Below are positions 9,393-17,597 of a stretch of DNA of 64,000 bases, piece after piece. Numbering within the stretch: the stretch's first letter is position 1; every line of letters begins with the position of its first letter. A program made the translations under genes and the position numbers. The stretch covers positions 124,001 to 188,000 of the forward strand of contig NZ_JAKKFD010000066.1 of the NCBI RefSeq assembly GCF_022229005.1, in the 5' to 3' direction. The notes beneath the pieces are model-generated. The model was not told the origin of the DNA, searched no databases, and worked only from the letters and a program-made list of their open reading frames with translations. Origin of the DNA: Micromonospora trifolii (GTDB lineage Bacteria > Actinomycetota > Actinomycetes > Mycobacteriales > Micromonosporaceae).

Positions 9393-10148
9393 GTGCTGAC
9401 GACGACGGTGGACATCCCGACCAGTGACGGAGTAGCGGACGCGAGTCTGACCCGACCAGACGGCGAGGGCCCTTTCCCGGCGGTGCTGCTCTTCATGGAC
9501 GCCTTCGGCCCGCGCCCGCGCCTGGTCGAAATGGCCGAGCGAATCGTCGCTCGGGGCTACCTGGTGTTGACGCCCCACCTGTTCTACCGGGCCGGCCGGG
9601 CGCCCCTGTTCGACCTGTCCCGGCTCGGCGAGGCCGACCAGCGCGGCGCGCTCTTCGAGAAGATCATGCCGTTGGTCGGCGCGTTGACCCCCGAGGTGAT
9701 CAGCCGGGACACCGGCGCGTTCCTCGACTTCCTGGCCGCCCGCGACGACGTCCGACCGGGCCCGGTCGCGATCACCGGTTACTGCATGGGCGGCACGAAC
9801 GCGCTGCGGGCCATCGAGGCGCACCCGGACCGCATCGCCGCGATCGCCAGCTTCCACGGAGGGCGGATCGTCACCGAGGCACCGGACAGCCCACACCGGG
9901 GCGTCGCCTCGATCACCGGCGAGCTGTACTTCGGGCACGCCGACGCCGACCAGTCGATGACGCCCGAGCAGATCGCCACGCTGGAGGAGGCGCTCGACGC
10001 CGCCGGGGTGCGCTACCGCTCCGAGGTGTACACCGGGGCGCACCACGGCTACACCATGGCCGACACCCCGGCGTACGACGAGCAGGCCACCGAACGTCAC
10101 TGGGCCGCCCTGTTCGACCTCCTGAACCGCACCCTGCCCGTCAGCTAA
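9393..10148 (+). CDS. Dienelactone hydrolase family protein
   Basis: 251-aa cytoplasmic alpha/beta-hydrolase. The nucleophile elbow GYCMGG places the catalytic Cys at residue 131; the likely acid is in HADADQ and the His in GAHHGYT near residue 215, giving the Cys-Asp-His triad of dienelactone hydrolases. Length is normal for the family. The GTG start is preceded by GAGGAGG (positions about 9379-9386). It stands alone, divergent from the hypothetical gene and convergent with the Yellow-family gene. A palindrome CGTTC-C-GAACG (9354-9364) upstream may be a regulator site. Substrate unknown. Confidence 0.85.
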   Translation: MLTTTVDIPTSDGVADASLTRPDGEGPFPAVLLFMDAFGPRPRLVEMAERIVARGYLVLTPHLFYRAGRAPLFDLSRLGEADQRGALFEKIMPLVGALTPEVISRDTGAFLDFLAARDDVRPGPVAITGYCMGGTNALRAIEAHPDRIAAIASFHGGRIVTEAPDSPHRGVASITGELYFGHADADQSMTPEQIATLEEALDAAGVRYRSEVYTGAHHGYTMADTPAYDEQATERHWAALFDLLNRTLPVS

Positions 10149-10174
10149 CCAGCGCGCGACACGTCACCGTTCCG

Positions 10175-10269
10175 GCAATCTTGGACAAGATTGCGCCCCG
10201 CGATCTTGCACTTTGTGTTCCGGCAAAAGGTGCATCCAACCCATGTCGACAACCGCAACTGCAAGATCG
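10175..10269. repeat. REP-like cluster of inverted repeats with GATCTTGCA arms
   Basis: Between two convergent genes. GCAATCTTG (10175-10183) and CAAGATTGC (10186-10194) form a near-continuous palindrome. CGATCTTGCA (10201-10210) and TGCAAGATCG (10260-10269) form perfect 10-bp arms around about 50 nt. The two units are related (ATCTTG/CAAGAT). I recall GATCTTGCA...TGCAAGATC elements recurring between genes in Micromonospora-type genomes; only one copy lies here, so its repetitive nature is inferred. It could also act as a bidirectional terminator. Confidence 0.6.
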
Positions 10270-10295
10270 GCGCAAACTTCTGCGCGCCTGCCTGA

Positions 10296-11399
10296 TTAGC
10301 GGCGCAGCAGCACCGGGCCGGCGTCGATGCGGGTGCGGAACAGCGCGTACGGCTTGCGCCGCAGGTCCTTGCCCCGCTGGTACTGCGGCTGCCGGTGCAG
10401 TTGGTTGGCGGTGACGTAGAGGTACCCGTCGGTGGCCACCGACATGGTGTCCGGCCAGAGCAGTCGCGGGTCGTGCACCAGCGTCTCGTAGTCGCCGTCG
10501 GGCAGTCGACGCAGCACCGCGTTGTGCTCGTACGCGGTCAGGTAGAGCCGTCCGGCGTCGTCGCTCTCCAACCCGTCCGAGGCGGTGCCCCTGTCGCCCT
10601 CGTCGACAACTGTGGCGGCGACCGCCTCCTGGGTGACGCCCGGGTCGGCCAGCGCCTCCGTTGACACGCTGTGCAGGCGTCGGGACGCCAGCGGGCAGTA
10701 GTAGAGCCGATCGCCGTCGGCGGAGATGGCGATGCCGTCGGAGCCCATGCTCACCGGCTTCGGCGGGCCGTCGGCCGGCCGTTCGAGGAACGGCCGGCCC
10801 TCGACCACCGGCCGGAACGACGTCAGTGGCTCCGCCTTGGTGGACGGGTGGTCGTGCAGCCGCCGCCAGGAGGCCCCGCTGGCCAGGTCCACCACGATGA
10901 TCCCGTTCGGCCCGGAGTCGGCGGAGTCGGTGATGTACGCGACCCCCGCCTCGCCCCGCCGCAGGTCGAAGCGAACGTCGTTGAGGTACGTCGTCGGCAG
11001 CGCCACGTCCGCCGGGAAGGTGATCACCTGGGCGACCGTGTCGGTGTCCAGGTCGATCCGGACCAGCTTGGGGCCGCCCGGCTTGGTGGGCTGGAACATC
11101 GGGCTGCCGGTGTCCAGCACCCAGAGCCGGTCGGCCGGGTCCACAACGATGCTCTGCACCGAGACGAACGCGCCAGCGTCGTCGTCGCCGGACGGGTCGT
11201 TCCAGGCCTGGTCGGGGTAGGGCACCTCCCGGCCGTCGCGCAGCTCGACGACGGTGGCCGGCACCTCGTCGCCCCATTTGGGGAAGTTGACGAAGATCCG
11301 GCCCTGGTGCGAGACGCTCACCCCGGTCGGCATCGGGCCGGTGAAGGTGTGCACCAGCTCCAGCTCGCCCATCGGCTCGTCGCCGACCGGCCCGTTCAT
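10296..11399 (-). CDS. Yellow/major-royal-jelly-type six-bladed beta-propeller protein
   Basis: 367 aa without a signal peptide. Propeller-type strands run throughout, with the MRJP/Yellow pattern VSVSHQGRIFVNFPKW, LWVLDTGSPMFQP, LNDVRFD and YITDS, and a late DGIAISADGDRLYY. Bacterial members of this family (PF03022) are mostly uncharacterised; some are annotated as L-dopachrome-tautomerase-related. It lies 100 bp downstream of, and on the same strand as, the SMP-30 lactonase gene, so it may be the last gene of the galactonate operon; a sugar-acid lactonase role would fit the propeller fold but is inference. An internal ATG at 11372 is a possible alternative start. Confidence 0.75.
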   Translation of the reverse strand: MNGPVGDEPMGELELVHTFTGPMPTGVSVSHQGRIFVNFPKWGDEVPATVVELRDGREVPYPDQAWNDPSGDDDAGAFVSVQSIVVDPADRLWVLDTGSPMFQPTKPGGPKLVRIDLDTDTVAQVITFPADVALPTTYLNDVRFDLRRGEAGVAYITDSADSGPNGIIVVDLASGASWRRLHDHPSTKAEPLTSFRPVVEGRPFLERPADGPPKPVSMGSDGIAISADGDRLYYCPLASRRLHSVSTEALADPGVTQEAVAATVVDEGDRGTASDGLESDDAGRLYLTAYEHNAVLRRLPDGDYETLVHDPRLLWPDTMSVATDGYLYVTANQLHRQPQYQRGKDLRRKPYALFRTRIDAGPVLLRR

Positions 11400-11499
11400 G
11401 ACGTCCGTCCCACGGTGATCATCGGCTCGCTCCCTACCGGTCGGCTGTTACGGCGCTCCGGTGCGGTTGTTCCCGCCCTGGCGTCCGATATGCCTCCGA

Positions 11500-12381
11500 T
11501 CAGCTCGCCGGCGTGCCGGCCCTCGCGGCGGGCAGGCCGGGCACCGCGACGTCCACAGCGAGCAGCGCGCCGTCCTGCGGGCCCGCCGAGTCCAGCCCCA
11601 CCCGGGCGGTGCCGATGAAGAGTCGCCGCAGGTCCGGACCGCCCAGACAGATGCCGGCCGGCTGCTTGGCCGGCAGCCGGATCTCCCGGTCGAGGGTGCC
11701 GTCGGGCCGGTAGCGGCGTACCGCGGAGCCGCCCCACAATGCGATCCACAGGTGGTCGGCCGCGTCGAGCGTCATGCCGTCCGGGCCGCCGTCGGCCGGG
11801 GACAACCGCAGGAACGGCTCCCGCCCCTGTATGGCCCCGGTGGTGGGGTCGACGGTGAACCGGTCGATCTCGCCGCGCGGGGTGTCGGCCAGGTACATGG
11901 TGGTGCCGGTCGCGTCGAACGCCGGCCCGTTCGGAATGGTCAGCCCGGTCACCGCGGGGACCGGCTCGGCGCCGGGGGTGAGGCGGAACAGCGTGCCGCC
12001 GCCGGGCACCATCGCGTACGTCATGCTGCCGGCCCAGAAGCGGCCGTGCGGGTCGGCGACCGCGTCGTTCATCCGGGTCGGCTCGGGCGCGTCGGCGACC
12101 AGCTCGGCGACCGGTCGGGGGTCGCCGGTGGCGGGCAGCACTGTGACGCCGGTCCCGGCGGCGGCCAGCCACTCACCGGGTCGGTCGGCCACCGGGGCGA
12201 CAGCGCCGATCGGCACGTCGAGGCGGCGTAGCTCCCGCAGCGGGTTCGGGGCGTCGCCGTCGGTCTCCAACAGTCGCCCGGCCAGCAGGTCGACCAGGAC
12301 CAGCCGGTCGTCGACCCAGCGCAGGCCCTCACCCAGCTCCAGTCGGTCGGTGCTCCAGACGGTCGGCTCGGTCAGCTCCAT
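11500..12381 (-). CDS. SMP-30/gluconolactonase family lactonase, probable galactonolactonase
   Basis: 293-aa six-bladed propeller of the SMP-30 family. Divalent-metal ligands are visible: Glu of GEGLRWVD near the start, Asn of RMNDAVADPHGRFWAG around residue 105, and Asp of DGMTLDAADHLWIALWGG around 200. Family members hydrolyse aldonolactones. In this operon the expected substrate is galactono-lactone formed by the sugar dehydrogenase, giving galactonate for the DgoD-like dehydratase; that assignment is contextual. The ATG at 12381 follows GGAGGAGCACC, a good ribosome-binding site, 20 bp after the kinase stop. Confidence 0.85.
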   Translation of the reverse strand: MELTEPTVWSTDRLELGEGLRWVDDRLVLVDLLAGRLLETDGDAPNPLRELRRLDVPIGAVAPVADRPGEWLAAAGTGVTVLPATGDPRPVAELVADAPEPTRMNDAVADPHGRFWAGSMTYAMVPGGGTLFRLTPGAEPVPAVTGLTIPNGPAFDATGTTMYLADTPRGEIDRFTVDPTTGAIQGREPFLRLSPADGGPDGMTLDAADHLWIALWGGSAVRRYRPDGTLDREIRLPAKQPAGICLGGPDLRRLFIGTARVGLDSAGPQDGALLAVDVAVPGLPAARAGTPAS

Positions 12382-12401
12382 GGTGCTCCTCCAAAGGATC
12401 G

Positions 12402-13343
12402 TCAGCGGACCGTACCGCCGGGGCCGTGGTCGAGCAGCGCCAGCTCGGCACGGTCGGGCAGGCCCTCCCAGTCGCCCCGGGTGGCGACCGCGAACGCGCC
12501 GGTGGTGACGGCCCGGTCCAGTCGGGCCGCCGCGTCGACGCCGTCGAGCCAGCCGGAGAGCAGCCCGGCGACGAAGGCGTCGCCCGCGCCGACGGTGTCC
12601 ACCACCGGCACCGTCCGGGCTGGACGGTGGATGGCGCCGGTCGCGGTGTGGCTGGTCGCGCCACCGGCGCCGTGCTTGACCACGACCTCGGTGACGCCGG
12701 CCGAGAGTAACGCCGATGCCGGGTCGGTCGCGTCGGTGAGCACCGCCAGCTCGTCGTCGGAGGCGACCACCAGGTCGATCGAGGGCAGCAGCGGGCGTAG
12801 CGCGGCGGCGGCCTCAGCGACCGACCAGAGCCGGTTGCGGTGGTTGACGTCCAGGCAGATCGTGCTGCCGGCGTCGCGGGCGCGCCGCACGGCCTCCACC
12901 ACCGCCTGGTACGGCTCGACGCCGAGCGCGCAGGTGATGCCGGTGACGTGCAGCAGCCGGGGCGGTGGCCCGGGCGCGTCGAAGACCCGGGTCACATCGG
13001 CCGGGCCCAGCCGGGAGCCGGCCGACCCTGCGCGGTGGTAGGTGACCCGGTTGATGTCGGCGACCCGGTTCTCGAAGAGGATCAGCCCGGTCGGGGCGGT
13101 AGCGTCGACCCGGGCCCAGGTCAGCTCGACACCCTCGGCGCGCAACGTACGGCGGACCAGCTCGCCGGGCTCGTCGGCGCCGGTGACACCGACCCAGGCC
13201 GCCCGGTGACCGAGCCGGGCCAGGCCGATCGCCACGTTCGATTCGGACCCGGCGACGGAGATACCGGCGGTGCCGCCCAGTCGCAGTGGGCCGGTGGTGC
13301 GGAACGCCGCCATCGTCTCGCCGAGGGTGAGCAGGTCGGTCAT
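12402..13343 (-). CDS. PfkB-family sugar kinase, probable 2-keto-3-deoxy-galactonate/gluconate kinase
   Basis: 313-aa ribokinase/PfkB protein. It shows the N-terminal GETMAAF and GSESNVAIGLARLG sugar-binding region, and the C-terminal signature DTVGAGDAFVAGLLSG whose Asp is the catalytic base (about residue 250). The start overlaps the aldolase stop by ATGA. It most resembles KdgK, which phosphorylates 2-keto-3-deoxygluconate; next to a galactonate dehydratase the natural substrate is probably 2-keto-3-deoxygalactonate. The enterobacterial DgoK is a different (ASKHA) fold, so if so this is a non-orthologous replacement. Confidence 0.85.
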   Translation of the reverse strand: MTDLLTLGETMAAFRTTGPLRLGGTAGISVAGSESNVAIGLARLGHRAAWVGVTGADEPGELVRRTLRAEGVELTWARVDATAPTGLILFENRVADINRVTYHRAGSAGSRLGPADVTRVFDAPGPPPRLLHVTGITCALGVEPYQAVVEAVRRARDAGSTICLDVNHRNRLWSVAEAAAALRPLLPSIDLVVASDDELAVLTDATDPASALLSAGVTEVVVKHGAGGATSHTATGAIHRPARTVPVVDTVGAGDAFVAGLLSGWLDGVDAAARLDRAVTTGAFAVATRGDWEGLPDRAELALLDHGPGGTVR

Positions 13344-13960
13344 GGCCGGACCGCCGCGAGGAAGTCGGCGGCGCGCTCCCGCAGCGCCGTCGTGTCGCCG
13401 CCTCGAACGGCGTCGCCGAGCAGCGGGGAGCCGACCCCGACGGCTGTCGCGCCCCTGTCGAGGTAGCGCCGCGCACCGTCCGCGTCGACACCACCGACCG
13501 GCACGAACGCGATACCGGGGAACGGGTCGCGCAGGGCGCCGAGGTAGTCGGGCCCGCCGAGCGAGGCCGGGAAGAGCTTGATCGCGGCGGCCCCGCCGTC
13601 GACGGCCTGCACCACCTCGGTGGGGGTGAGGGCACCGGCGAGCACCGGCAACCCGAGCCGGCCACCCTCGGCGAGGCTCGGTGCGATCGCCGGGGTGACC
13701 AGGAAACCGGCGCCCGCGTCGGCCGCCGCGTGGGCGTCCTCGGCGCTGAGCACGGTGCCGGCGCCCAGGGCGAAGTCGGGCCCGAGGGCAGCGCGGGCGC
13801 GGCGGATGACGCCGAGCGCGTCGGCGCTGGTCATCGAGACCTCGATCAGGGCGACGCCGCTCTCGGCCACCGTGAGCACGGCGGTCAGCGCGGCGGCCGG
13901 GTCCGGGCCGCGCACGATGGCCAACAGCCGATGGGTACGTAGCTCGTCGAGCAGGTTCAT
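13340..13960 (-). CDS. KDPG/KDPGal aldolase (Eda/DgoA family)
   Basis: 206-aa class I aldolase cleaving 2-keto-3-deoxy-6-phospho-sugar acids to pyruvate and glyceraldehyde-3-phosphate. Glu40 (in ALIEVSMTS) and the Schiff-base lysine Lys128 (in AAIKLFPAS) are present, with the phosphate-binding GGV (VPVGGVDADG) near residue 158. Sequence alone cannot separate KDPG from KDPGal specificity; the galactonate dehydratase upstream argues for the galacto-series (DgoA role). It begins 10 bp after the epimerase-like gene and overlaps the kinase start by 4 bp. Confidence 0.9.
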   Translation of the reverse strand: MNLLDELRTHRLLAIVRGPDPAAALTAVLTVAESGVALIEVSMTSADALGVIRRARAALGPDFALGAGTVLSAEDAHAAADAGAGFLVTPAIAPSLAEGGRLGLPVLAGALTPTEVVQAVDGGAAAIKLFPASLGGPDYLGALRDPFPGIAFVPVGGVDADGARRYLDRGATAVGVGSPLLGDAVRGGDTTALRERAADFLAAVRP

Positions 13961-13970
13961 TCCGGTGTCC

Positions 13971-14798
13971 TCAGTGGTTGCGGTGGGCGGAGATGCTGAG
14001 TCGCCAGGTGACCTCGCCGGTGGGCGGGACGACCGCCGCGTCGGAGGGGCCGGCGTCGGCCAGGTCGAAGGCCGCGCCGAGCATCGGCTCGATCCCGATG
14101 CTGCGGTAGGGGCCGTTCACCGGCCAGCCGCCCAGGTTGCGCCAGAGCGCGGTGCTGCGGGGCTGGTCGGCGCACTCCAGCTCCAGAGTCAGCCGGTCGG
14201 CGCCGTCGATCACCTGCGCCCGGGCGCAGTCGAGCAGCACCGCGCCGAGCGCGGTCCCGTCGTCCGGCCCGAACATGTTTAGCGTCAGCCCGGCCGGGGC
14301 CGGCCACGGCCCGGTCAGCCACGGGTCGCCGGGAGGCCAGCTTCCCGGCGGCAGGAGCGCGGCGGCCTCCGGGTGCAGCCTGGTCGGGGTGCCGGCCGGT
14401 GCGTCGAGACGGGCGGCGGGGGAGAGGTCGAGCAGGGCGTGCGCGGCCCAGACGAACCGGTACCCGGGGTCGGCGGCCAGCCGGTAGTCGGCCACCACCA
14501 CGCCGCCGGAGTCGGTGATCCGGCGGGTGACTGTGAACGTCGGCCGCTCGATGACCACGGTGCCGGGCCCGGTGCTGCGCCACTGCCGCGACCACACCTC
14601 GCCATGGTCGGGCTCGCCGCGCACTGTGGGCAGGCACTCCTCCAGCCCGCCGGCGTCGACGAACGCGTCGTCGGGGCGTACCTGATGCCGGCCGGGCCCC
14701 GGGCCACGCCAGAGCCACTCCCGGCCACCGCCGCGCAGACTCGTCCACCGGCCGCCGTGCGGCGCGTCGTACGCCACCCGCAGGGCCACCGGCCGCAT
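13971..14798 (-). CDS. Aldose 1-epimerase-like (mutarotase fold) protein
   Basis: 275 aa. It resembles the galactose-mutarotase-like beta-sandwich: an early AYDAPHGGRWTSL, DDAFVDAGGLEECLPT around residue 50, then RSIGIEPMLG and a final TWRLSIS. In the operon it would interconvert galactose anomers for the dehydrogenase, an inferred role. The ATG at 14798 has GGTGA 6 bp upstream; a GTG at 14807 that would overlap the dehydratase stop (GTGA) is an equally coupled alternative. The longer open frame upstream is the antisense shadow of the dehydratase gene and was excluded. Confidence 0.7.
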   Translation of the reverse strand: MRPVALRVAYDAPHGGRWTSLRGGGREWLWRGPGPGRHQVRPDDAFVDAGGLEECLPTVRGEPDHGEVWSRQWRSTGPGTVVIERPTFTVTRRITDSGGVVVADYRLAADPGYRFVWAAHALLDLSPAARLDAPAGTPTRLHPEAAALLPPGSWPPGDPWLTGPWPAPAGLTLNMFGPDDGTALGAVLLDCARAQVIDGADRLTLELECADQPRSTALWRNLGGWPVNGPYRSIGIEPMLGAAFDLADAGPSDAAVVPPTGEVTWRLSISAHRNH

Positions 14799-14803
14799 GC
14801 CGG

Positions 14804-15949
14804 TCACCACTCGGCGAAGGACCCGTCGGCGTGCTGCCAGACCGGGTTGCGCCAGGTGTGTGGGGTTTGGGCGGCCTTGCGGACCGCTGTCTCGTCGACA
14901 GTGATGCCCAACCCGGGCCGGTCGAGGCGGGCGATGTGCCCGTCCACGAACCGGAACGGCTCCGGGTCGACGAGGTAGTCCAGCAACTCCGAGCCGGCGT
15001 TGTAGTGGATGCCGATGCTCTGCTCCTGGATCAGGAAGTTCGGCGTCGCGAAGGCCACCTGGAGACTGGCCGCCAGGGAGATCGGGCCGAGCGGGCAGTG
15101 CGGGGCGAGCAACGCGCCGTACGTCTCGGCCAACGCGGCGATCCGGCGGACCTCGGAGATCCCACCGGCGTGCGACAAATCCGGTTGGACCACGGCGACC
15201 CCGGCCTGCAACGGGCCGAGGAACTCGGACCGGCCGTAGAGCCGTTCGCCGGTGGCCACCGGGATCGGCGTGCTGGCCACGATGTCGCGCAGGTGGTGAG
15301 CCTGATCGGGCAGGACCGGCTCCTCCACGAAGAACGGGCGCAGGGCGGCCAGTTCGGGCAGGATCCGGCGGACGGCGGCCATCCCGGCGCGACCGTGGAA
15401 GTCCACAGCGATGTCCCGGTCGGGGCCGAGCACCTCGCGGGCGGCGGCCACCCGGCCGATGACCGCGTCCACCTCGGCCGAGGTGGGGATCGGTGAGAGC
15501 CGCCCGCAGGCGTTCATCTTGACCCCGGTGAGGCCGGCGGCGACCTGCGCGGCGGCGGCGTCGGCCACCTCGCCGGGTTCGTCCCCGCCGATCCACGAGT
15601 AGATCCGCACCCGGTCGCGCACGTGCCCGCCGAGCAGTGCGTGCACCGGCGCGCCGTACGCCTGCCCGGCGATGTCCCAGAGTGCCTGGTCGAGGCCGGC
15701 GACGGCGCTGGAGAGGATCGGGCCGCCCCGGTAGAAGCCGCCCTTGGTGAGCACCTGCCAGTGCTGCTCGATGCGCAGGGGGTCCGCACCGATCAGGTGT
15801 TCGGAGAGCACCTCGACGGCGCTGCGCACCACCTCGGCGCGGCCCTCGACCACCGGCTCACCCCACCCGACCAGCCCGTCGTCGGTCTCCACCCGGCAGA
15901 ACAACCACCGTGGCGCGACCAGGAAGGTCTCGATCCGCGCGATCTTCAC
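14804..15949 (-). CDS. dgoD: D-galactonate dehydratase (enolase superfamily)
   Basis: 381 aa, nearly co-linear with enterobacterial DgoD over its whole length: WGEPVVEGRA at the start, FYRGGPILSSA, YSWIGGDEP, APHCPLGPISLAA, QEQSIGIHYN and the terminal NPVWQHADGSFAEW. Metal ligands Asp183, Glu209 and Glu235 and the catalytic histidines His185 (DFHG) and His284 (APHCP) are in place. It converts D-galactonate to 2-keto-3-deoxy-D-galactonate. The start overlaps the GntR stop by ATGA. This is the gene that identifies the pathway; a related sugar acid remains possible but less likely. Confidence 0.92.
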   Translation of the reverse strand: MKIARIETFLVAPRWLFCRVETDDGLVGWGEPVVEGRAEVVRSAVEVLSEHLIGADPLRIEQHWQVLTKGGFYRGGPILSSAVAGLDQALWDIAGQAYGAPVHALLGGHVRDRVRIYSWIGGDEPGEVADAAAAQVAAGLTGVKMNACGRLSPIPTSAEVDAVIGRVAAAREVLGPDRDIAVDFHGRAGMAAVRRILPELAALRPFFVEEPVLPDQAHHLRDIVASTPIPVATGERLYGRSEFLGPLQAGVAVVQPDLSHAGGISEVRRIAALAETYGALLAPHCPLGPISLAASLQVAFATPNFLIQEQSIGIHYNAGSELLDYLVDPEPFRFVDGHIARLDRPGLGITVDETAVRKAAQTPHTWRNPVWQHADGSFAEW

Positions 15950-16656
15950 TGACTGCCCCTTCGTCCCCGTGCCTTCTCGACGTCGCGGACGGCCTTGTCC
16001 AGCAACTGACGCATCGCGGTCTCGGCCGCCGTCTCGTCCCGGTCGCGCAGCGCGTCGACCACCGCGCGGTGGCTGGGCACCGGGTCGTCGTGCGGGCTGC
16101 CACCGTGCACCAGCCGGTCCCGTTCGGCGAGCCCGGTCTCCATCACCACCTCCATCCGCTCCAGCAGCTCGTTGTGGGTGGCGGTGAGCAGCGCGCGGTG
16201 GAAGGAGAGGTCGGCGGCGATGGCGGCGGCGGGATCACCGTTGGCCTGGGCCATCTCGTCCAGCGCCCCATCGAGGGTGGTCAGGTCGTCCTCGGTGGCG
16301 CGGGTGGCGGCCAGCCGTGCGGCGGCCGGCTCGATGATGGCGCGCACCTCGTGCAGTTGGTCGAGCAACCGCTGGTCGGTGCCCTCGGCGAACTGCCAGC
16401 GGATCACGTCGCCGTCGAGCAGGTTCCAGTCCGCGCGGGGTCGGACGAAGGTGCCGCGCTTCTGTCGGGCGTCGACGATGCCCTTGGCCGAGAGGACCTT
16501 CAGCGCCTCGCGGAGCGCGGTGAGGCTGACGTCGAACTCCTCCTGCAACGCGACGATGTTCAGGGTCGCGCCGGCGGCGATCTCGCCGGTGAGGATGCGA
16601 CGGGCGATCGCTTCGACTGTCTGCCCGTGGACGCCGCGGCGTGCGTACTGTGCCAA
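15946..16656 (-). CDS. GntR/FadR-family transcriptional regulator of the galactonate operon
   Basis: 236 aa. A winged helix-turn-helix at about 10-75 (SLTALREALKVLSAKGIV, RQKRGTFVRP) is followed by an all-helical FCD effector domain (about 95-230) with likely metal-binding His residues in SFHRALL and PSHRAVVD. It sits between the SDR and dgoD genes and overlaps dgoD by 4 bp. Family members such as DgoR respond to galactonate or related sugar acids and repress their own operon. The divergent region 17439-17597 is the probable target. Confidence 0.88.
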   Translation of the reverse strand: MAQYARRGVHGQTVEAIARRILTGEIAAGATLNIVALQEEFDVSLTALREALKVLSAKGIVDARQKRGTFVRPRADWNLLDGDVIRWQFAEGTDQRLLDQLHEVRAIIEPAAARLAATRATEDDLTTLDGALDEMAQANGDPAAAIAADLSFHRALLTATHNELLERMEVVMETGLAERDRLVHGGSPHDDPVPSHRAVVDALRDRDETAAETAMRQLLDKAVRDVEKARGRRGSQ

Positions 16657-16691
16657 TGCTCCTGGCCTTTTCGCTGGTCGGTATCGATCTC

Positions 16692-17438
16692 TCAGGCCGA
16701 GGCTTTCACCGCTGTCCAGCCACCGTCCACCACGAGGCTCGCGCCGGTGATGTAGGCGGCGTCCGGCGAGGCGAGGAAGGCGACGGTGGCGGCCACCTCG
16801 TCCGGTGTGCCGAAGCGCTTCGCGACGGTCTCCGCGATGCTGCGTTGGCGGTCCTGTTCGGACACGTCGGCCCAGGCGGCGGTGAGGATCGGCCCGGGAA
16901 GCACGGTGTTGACCCGGACCTGCGGGCCGTACTCGACGGCGAGTTGGCGGCCGAGCGCGACCAGGCCACCCTTGGCCGCGGCGTACGCGGGCCGGCCGGG
17001 CAACCCGACCAGCGCGTGCACCGAGGAGATCAGCACCACCGCGCCGGAGCGTGCCAGCAGGTCGTCCAGGCAGGCGCGGACGCCGAGGAAGGAGCCGGTG
17101 AGGCTGACGCCGAGCTGGTGGTCCCAGGACTGCCGGCTGGTCTCGTGCGCCGGCGCGACCCGCACTGCGTACGCGGTGCTGACCAGGATGTCGACCGGGC
17201 CGAGGTGCTCCCGTACGGCGCTCACGGCGGCCGTCCAGTCGGCCTCGTCGCTGACATCGCCCACTACGGACAGTGCGCGGTTGCCTCGCGCGGTCAGCTC
17301 GTCGGCTAGTGGGGCCGAGTCGGCCACGTCGAGCAGCGCAACCGCTGCCCCCTCGGCGGCGAGCCGCCGGGCGATGGCCGCACCGATTCCACCCATCGCA
17401 CCGGTGACCAGCGCGTTCTTGCCCTCAAGCCGGCGCAT
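16692..17438 (-). CDS. SDR-family oxidoreductase, probable galactose (aldose) 1-dehydrogenase
   Basis: 248-aa classical short-chain dehydrogenase: NAD(P) motif TGAMGGIG (residues 12-19), active-site Ser138/139, Tyr152 and Lys156 (YAAAK), and the C-terminal PDEVAATVAFLASPDAAYITG with DGGW. The usual NNAG strand is STAY here, a deviation. Asp37 after LLD suggests NAD preference. As first gene of the operon it is the natural candidate for oxidising galactose to galactonolactone; an alternative is oxidation of another sugar or polyol. The ATG at 17438 was preferred over the longer frame to 17480 because GGTGG precedes it. Confidence 0.75.
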   Translation of the reverse strand: MRRLEGKNALVTGAMGGIGAAIARRLAAEGAAVALLDVADSAPLADELTARGNRALSVVGDVSDEADWTAAVSAVREHLGPVDILVSTAYAVRVAPAHETSRQSWDHQLGVSLTGSFLGVRACLDDLLARSGAVVLISSVHALVGLPGRPAYAAAKGGLVALGRQLAVEYGPQVRVNTVLPGPILTAAWADVSEQDRQRSIAETVAKRFGTPDEVAATVAFLASPDAAYITGASLVVDGGWTAVKASA

Positions 17439-17488
17439 AGGCTGATCCACCTGACCCTCGCCTTGGTCTCGTCTAATCATTAATTACG

Positions 17489-17502
17489 AAGATATCTTGA
17501 CA
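17489..17502. promoter_or_regulatory. Divergent promoter/operator region with AT-rich palindrome
   Basis: The 159-bp divergent gap between the SDR and ABC-transporter genes has an unusually AT-rich core (about 17472-17500). It contains the perfect palindrome AAGATATCTT (17489-17498), which overlaps a perfect plus-strand -35 hexamer TTGACA (17497-17502). Next to it is an imperfect palindrome TAATCATTAATTA (17473-17485). A convincing -10 was not found. The GntR regulator is the likely binder; seen in sequence, function inferred. Confidence 0.5.
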
Positions 17503-17597
17503 GCCGGCGAGGGTCGATGCAACCTTCTGGTCACAGCATTCACATGGACGACACATCAAGTGGTGACGCTGAGTGTCGTAAAGGAAGGGATACCTCC

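Noticed and set aside
13971..15596. 541-codon frame suggesting a long epimerase fusion
   Set aside because: Only the part from 14798 resembles a protein; the upstream stretch is antisense/alternate frame of the galactonate dehydratase gene.
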